Part shown: positions 60,001-64,000 of the stretch, in pieces | Layout: each line of letters starts with the position of its first letter | Position numbering within the stretch: the stretch's first letter is position 1 | Origin: Rotaria sordida | Taxonomy: Eukaryota > Rotifera > Eurotatoria > Philodinida > Philodinidae | Length of the DNA stretch: 64,000 nt | NCBI GenBank assembly: GCA_905250125.1 | Contig: CAJNOL010000457.1 | Span: 62,001-126,000, forward strand | Direction: 5' to 3' | The notes under the pieces: model-generated | What the model was told of the DNA's origin: nothing | What the model saw: only the letters and a program-made list of their open reading frames with translations | Databases searched by the model: none | Made by a program: the position numbers and the translations under genes

Positions 60001-63000
60001 TTATAAAAGACATCTGCTATGTAACACAAATCACTTGTGTCATTGTCGACAAGAAAATTGTTTATTCTTAGAATTCTTTTTTTTCTTCTAAAACAATCTT
60101 ATGTCTATGTCAAAATTGTTCACTTGCATAATCGATGCATTAGTTGTATATACATACAAAGACATAATGGACAGGTGATTTTTTTTTTCATCTTCTTCTT
60201 TATTCAAGTATAATCTTAAAAGACGTTCTAGAGAAAAGCCTAATTATCTCCCAATAGTCTTCAATATCGATAGAATAGTGAATAGGATTTTATGAGAGAG
60301 AGAGAGAGAGAGAGAAAGACAGTCATGATTGTGCAATTTAGCTGATTAATATTTTATCTCGTTGTGTCATGCATAGTGCTAGACGAACGGCGAAAATGCG
60401 CGCGACAACCCGTGTCACTTATGATTATAGAAATAAGTCTCTTTCTTATTCTTCTTCTTCCATCTTTGACATCAATTAGGTTGGTAGGCACGTCCAGTAG
60501 CAAAAATCTGACCAACTAATGAGTAGTGACAGCGACAAATGTATGAGACAGATGGAAAAAAACGTGATGCTAGATGATGCAAAGTCATCGCTTAGAAGTT
60601 AAAAATTGAATGAAACAACAAAAGATGAATAGAACGTGTCGCTTATATAGAAAAAAAAAACTATTCATTGTCTTTACTCAATGAACAATAGAGTTGATTT
60701 TCATACCGTACGTATGTATACAATGATCTCCGAGAAAATCGTCTGCATTTTTTTCTCACTAAGTTTCATTTCATACTTGACACTCATTGTCCTTCTTGAG
60801 AGTATACTTTCTTCTTTTTCTTTTCTTCTTGCGATCTCTTTTCTCATTTTAAAGACTATTGATGTCAATCTCTCTTCTTTATGTAATATAAGCTCACAAA
60901 GAAATATCATCATCATGTGAAATCTTACAAGAGAAAAGGTGTTCTATTTATCTTTTACGATCAGAAAAAACAGTTCATTACATTTGGATAAACATCATAT
61001 TGTATTTTTATTAGTATTCTTTTAGGTTTTTTTTTCATGTTTTTTTCCAATGATTGAACACTCTCATTTTTATTCTTTTTTGGTTTGTTTTTTTTCATGA
61101 TTGATCCTTCTTCTTTCTCTCGCTTCTCTCCTTCTTAGTTCTACTTAAAGACTTCCTTCCTGCTTTGCCTATGTATGCGCCACTTTTTTTTCTCTTTCGA
61201 CGGCTGTTGCTATTGCCGTTGTCCGTTCATCAAATAATCATAAAAAAAAAGAGAAAGGACCGAGTACTGACTCTCATTCTCTCTTTTGCAGAAAATGATG
61301 TAACCGAATCACATACACACATGCATGGAATTGACGATCTTTGTCAATATTCAATATGTGCATGTGTGTCAGAGATTTTTATCAGTGATTCTCATCCAAT
61401 CTGTTTCTTTCTAATTAAAAATCAACAAGTAAGTCCCATAAGTAAGTCAAATGAGGGTAGAGAAAGGAAAAAAAAACGAACCACAAGTATATAGTGGATA
61501 AGATAGAGTCACGCAAAAACATCTCGACCAAGACAACTTTATGTCTTCATACTAATGGATTGAATAAACAACAAGTGTTAGTGTATACGTAAGGCTTGAG
61601 TGAATAAGTGAATGAATGAATGACATAAGTATTCTTTCTTCAGTTCTTCTATTGCTTGTATACTGTGTCTGTACATATGACAAAGAATACATGTGTGAAT
61701 GTGAATGCAAGAGAATGGCAGCTGTTACTTATTTCAGATAGGGTCAAGTATTAGAATTATCTATATAGGTATTGTCATTAATATATATTGACACACGACC
61801 GGAAAAAGATTTCGTTGAGAAAAATATTCATATTGTTTTTATTAAAAATAGAAAAGAGAACATTCTTTTAAGTGTTCTTTCTCATAGCTCATGCTTGTAA
61901 TTATTTAATAACTAATTATAACAGACTGTTTATCTCAATAGCATCTACAGACATATAGACAGTAACATGGTCAAACATTATTACGATAGCTTTAGGACAA
62001 ATAGATGACTATAGAAATTGACGATGAAGACTATGTTACTGTAGCTAATCACATCTTTTCATTAGAAAGCAAAATGTATGGATGCGTGTTTCCGTCAGCT
62101 TATTTCATCCGTGCGACCTTCGAACTAAATCGCAAACAACACTTGAGAAGATCTCCTCCCATCATTGCTATTCTTTCCAATATTTCTATTGATGAGAAGA
62201 AGAAAAAAAAAAAGATACGAAAATTCAATCATTCGAGACATTCAATCGATTGCAAACGCACACGCGCATGTAAGTATGTGTCCCGTCATCACAATGTGAA
62301 TTTAAATGGGCAGTTACCACTCAACTGTTTACATTCATAACACTTAGAAGAGAAACGGGCAACATCCGTCCGATCGACATTCATTCATTCGATCATTTTC
62401 AATATTATTGTACAGTCATCAAGAGTCAAAAGTTCTCCATCGATTCAAGTTGTCGACAATGCCAGTACTTGTGCGTATGAGAGAGAGAGAGAAAACGAGT
62501 AGTCAACAATTAGAAAGAAAAGAAATAACAATATATGTATTGTTATCTTCCTAAGGCAAGGTAAGCACAGCAGTGAGAATCAATGTATATATGTGTGTCT
62601 AGACATTGAAGAAAAGTAAGATATTGATCTATTGAAAAATAAAACCCTCTAGATTCTGTTGAACTTTGATTTGATGAACAGAGTATTACCAGATGATCAT
62701 TATTTATCTTTTTTTTTTTTTTTTTGGAAAAAATTTTATTAAAAACAAAAAAAAAACTAATGTACTTTTTATCTTTTATTGAAATAGAAGATTGAAATGA
62801 TCATGAAATCATTTCTGGTTGAAAAATTTTTATGAGCATCTATAATAGTTTATTGTTTAATTCATTCGAGCAGAAATAGACGAGGACAACATAGTTATAG
62901 TAGTTCATGATCAAGAAACATGGCCTCAAGCTGGAGCCAATTGTAAGTTCAATAATTCTTTCCTATCGTTATTTTCTAATTTGTTTGTACCATATGCTCT

Positions 63001-63529
63001 TTTTTCTTATATTTGTCAGTCAAGGCTTTTTTCCTTCTTTTCACATTGTTCATTGTTTTATTTCATAAATCGCAGCAATGTAAGTCAAAACAAATAGTAG
63101 CCATTGGGCGCAAATGTCTACATACATATTCCATTCGGTTCATCACGTTCATCTTCCATCTCATTTCCTCAATAAGATGAGAATTGACAGTGAACACAAT
63201 CTCGTTCACATGATTAGATCAAAATGGGACGATGTAATTTTCGTCTAGTATAGACTAACTCCGGAACTTTCTCTTTCTTATTTTTCTTGGGCATATATCC
63301 TGCATTTTTGAAATACATCTGCACACCCACCTGTCTATATTCTCAAATGAACATTGTTATATGTCTAATTGTCAAATATAGTTATTTGATGAAAAACAAA
63401 AAAAAAGAAAAAGAAAAAGGTGATAATTTGTGAGAGAAAACTATTTGTGAAGTGGAAAGTATACGTGACTGTGATTGATTAATGAGTAAAATTATATCTC
63501 GTAGTATATATCTATTTAAATTTTAGATA
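57035..63529. other. 6.5-kb non-coding region upstream of protocadherin-like gene
   Basis: No coding exon was recognised over this length. It differs from other gene-poor parts in having many simple tracts: (CT)n near 58684-58708, (GA)n near 60294-60316 and 62477-62493, and many T-runs. Short frames up to 111 codons (62005-62340) are unsupported. One exon-like piece, between an AG at about 62873 and gtaagttc at 62942, reads GACGAGGACAACATAG onwards and is open in one frame, but it does not join the protocadherin frame across the next acceptor. It could be an untranslated exon. The region probably contains regulatory DNA for the developmental gene at its end. Confidence 0.4.
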
Positions 63530-64000
63530 ATGTTTTATATAGTCTTTTTATTTATCTTTTCAAATGTATTTTGTAAAAATCAAGAACAATCAATAATATA
63601 TATACGTGTTGATGAAGAATTACCATTATCAACAATATTATTTACAACAAATAATACAATAACGTATCGTTTATTTGATACAGGTAGAAATCATAATTCT
63701 TTTGTACGTTATAATTTATTTGATGGTCATCTATTACTTGCACGTTCACTTGATCGAGAATATTTATGTTCTCAACGTATATGTTCATGTACACAATGTC
63801 AATTAACAATTGAATTAATTGAATGGCAAATACCATATCGTCTTTTACAACTTATATTAAATATAGATGATATTAATGATCATATACCAACATTTTCATC
63901 AAAAAATTTTCAATTTAATTTAATGGAAAATGTTCCAATAGGATATGAAATAAATTTAGAACAAGCAAATGATGCCGATTTAAATGAAAATAGTCGTATC
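63530..64000 (+). CDS. Protocadherin-like gene, 5' end (partial)
   Basis: Open frame of 157 codons from ATG to the right edge. A signal peptide (MFYIVFLFIFSNVFCKN) is followed by a first extracellular cadherin repeat. This shows the protocadherin-type LDREYLC motif (residues 74-80), several cysteines (CSQRICSCTQC) and the calcium-binding linker DDINDHIPTF (113-122). The second repeat begins NFQFNLMENVPIGYE and reaches DADLNENSRI, matching the DxDxGxN calcium site with Leu for Gly. Cadherins mediate calcium-dependent homophilic adhesion at the cell surface; protocadherins act mostly in nervous systems. The rest of the ectodomain, membrane segment and tail lie beyond the window. A T-rich acceptor (aaattttag) ends 3 bp before the ATG, so the 5' leader is spliced on, in cis or by a spliced leader. 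Confidence 0.85.
   Translation, partial: MFYIVFLFIFSNVFCKNQEQSIIYIRVDEELPLSTILFTTNNTITYRLFDTGRNHNSFVRYNLFDGHLLLARSLDREYLCSQRICSCTQCQLTIELIEWQIPYRLLQLILNIDDINDHIPTFSSKNFQFNLMENVPIGYEINLEQANDADLNENSRI

Noticed and set aside
60681-61494. Plus-strand frames with hydrophobic and Ser-rich sequence near 60681-60920 and 61165-61494
   Set aside because: Low-complexity CT-rich DNA translates into Leu/Ser/Phe; no splice sites, start context or homology.

Overview
The window looks like nuclear DNA of a small-genome metazoan, most probably a bdelloid rotifer. The evidence is a strongly A+T-rich sequence, clearly animal genes (Mnx homeobox, EXOC4, LIN7, CCS, taxilin, PRC1, TMED, protocadherin), many introns of only about 50-75 bp with T-rich ...TTTTAG acceptors, T-rich AG acceptors a few bases before several start codons (as expected for spliced-leader trans-splicing, which is known in rotifers), and dense short palindromic DNA elements. 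The rotifer assignment is inference; the animal assignment is secure.

Layout. 1-9 kb: one intact rhodopsin-like GPCR (minus strand) among three decayed relatives. 9-15.5 kb: no gene found, three long palindromic elements, one of them a hAT-type element with a perfect 8-bp target duplication. 15.5-16.7 kb: Mnx/Hb9-type homeobox gene in four exons. 18.4-19.3 kb (minus): p24/TMED6-like cargo receptor. 19.9-24.3 kb: large unrecognised Ser/Asn-rich gene whose one long intron carries repeat DNA. 24.6-25.8 kb (minus): single-exon secreted glycoside-hydrolase-like protein, a candidate for horizontal acquisition. 26-30.7 kb: no gene found; palindromes, a hAT-like end, and a minisatellite present in opposite orientations on either side of a palindromic element.

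30.7-41.7 kb is the gene-dense core. EXOC4 (exocyst Sec8), IER3IP1, LIN7 and CCS all lie on the plus strand; IER3IP1 and LIN7 are 61 bp apart with a splice-acceptor-like T-rich tract against the LIN7 start codon, suggesting polycistronic transcription. CCS meets a minus-strand membrane-protein gene tail to tail with a 7-bp overlap of the coding regions. Then come taxilin (42.8-45.0 kb), a 4-kb stretch without genes, PRC1 (49.0-52.2 kb) and an F-box protein with an N-myristoylation signal (52.9-55.6 kb). A decayed Tc1-like transposon sits at 56.1-57.0 kb. A 6.5-kb non-coding stretch rich in GA/CT tracts leads to the first coding exon of a protocadherin-like gene that runs off the right edge.

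Themes. EXOC4, IER3IP1, taxilin, TMED and CCS are housekeeping trafficking or redox genes, and LIN7 and Mnx relate to cell polarity and neurons; apart from the possible EXOC4-CCS transcription unit I see no functional system joining them. The most notable structural theme is long imperfect palindromes (about 180-630 bp): in EXOC4, PRC1 and the F-box gene, most long introns are largely accounted for by these insertions. I found no rRNA, tRNA, CRISPR array or complete autonomous transposon, and no clearly new defence or biosynthetic system. All exon joins were made by hand from reading frame and splice sites; none is supported by transcript data.
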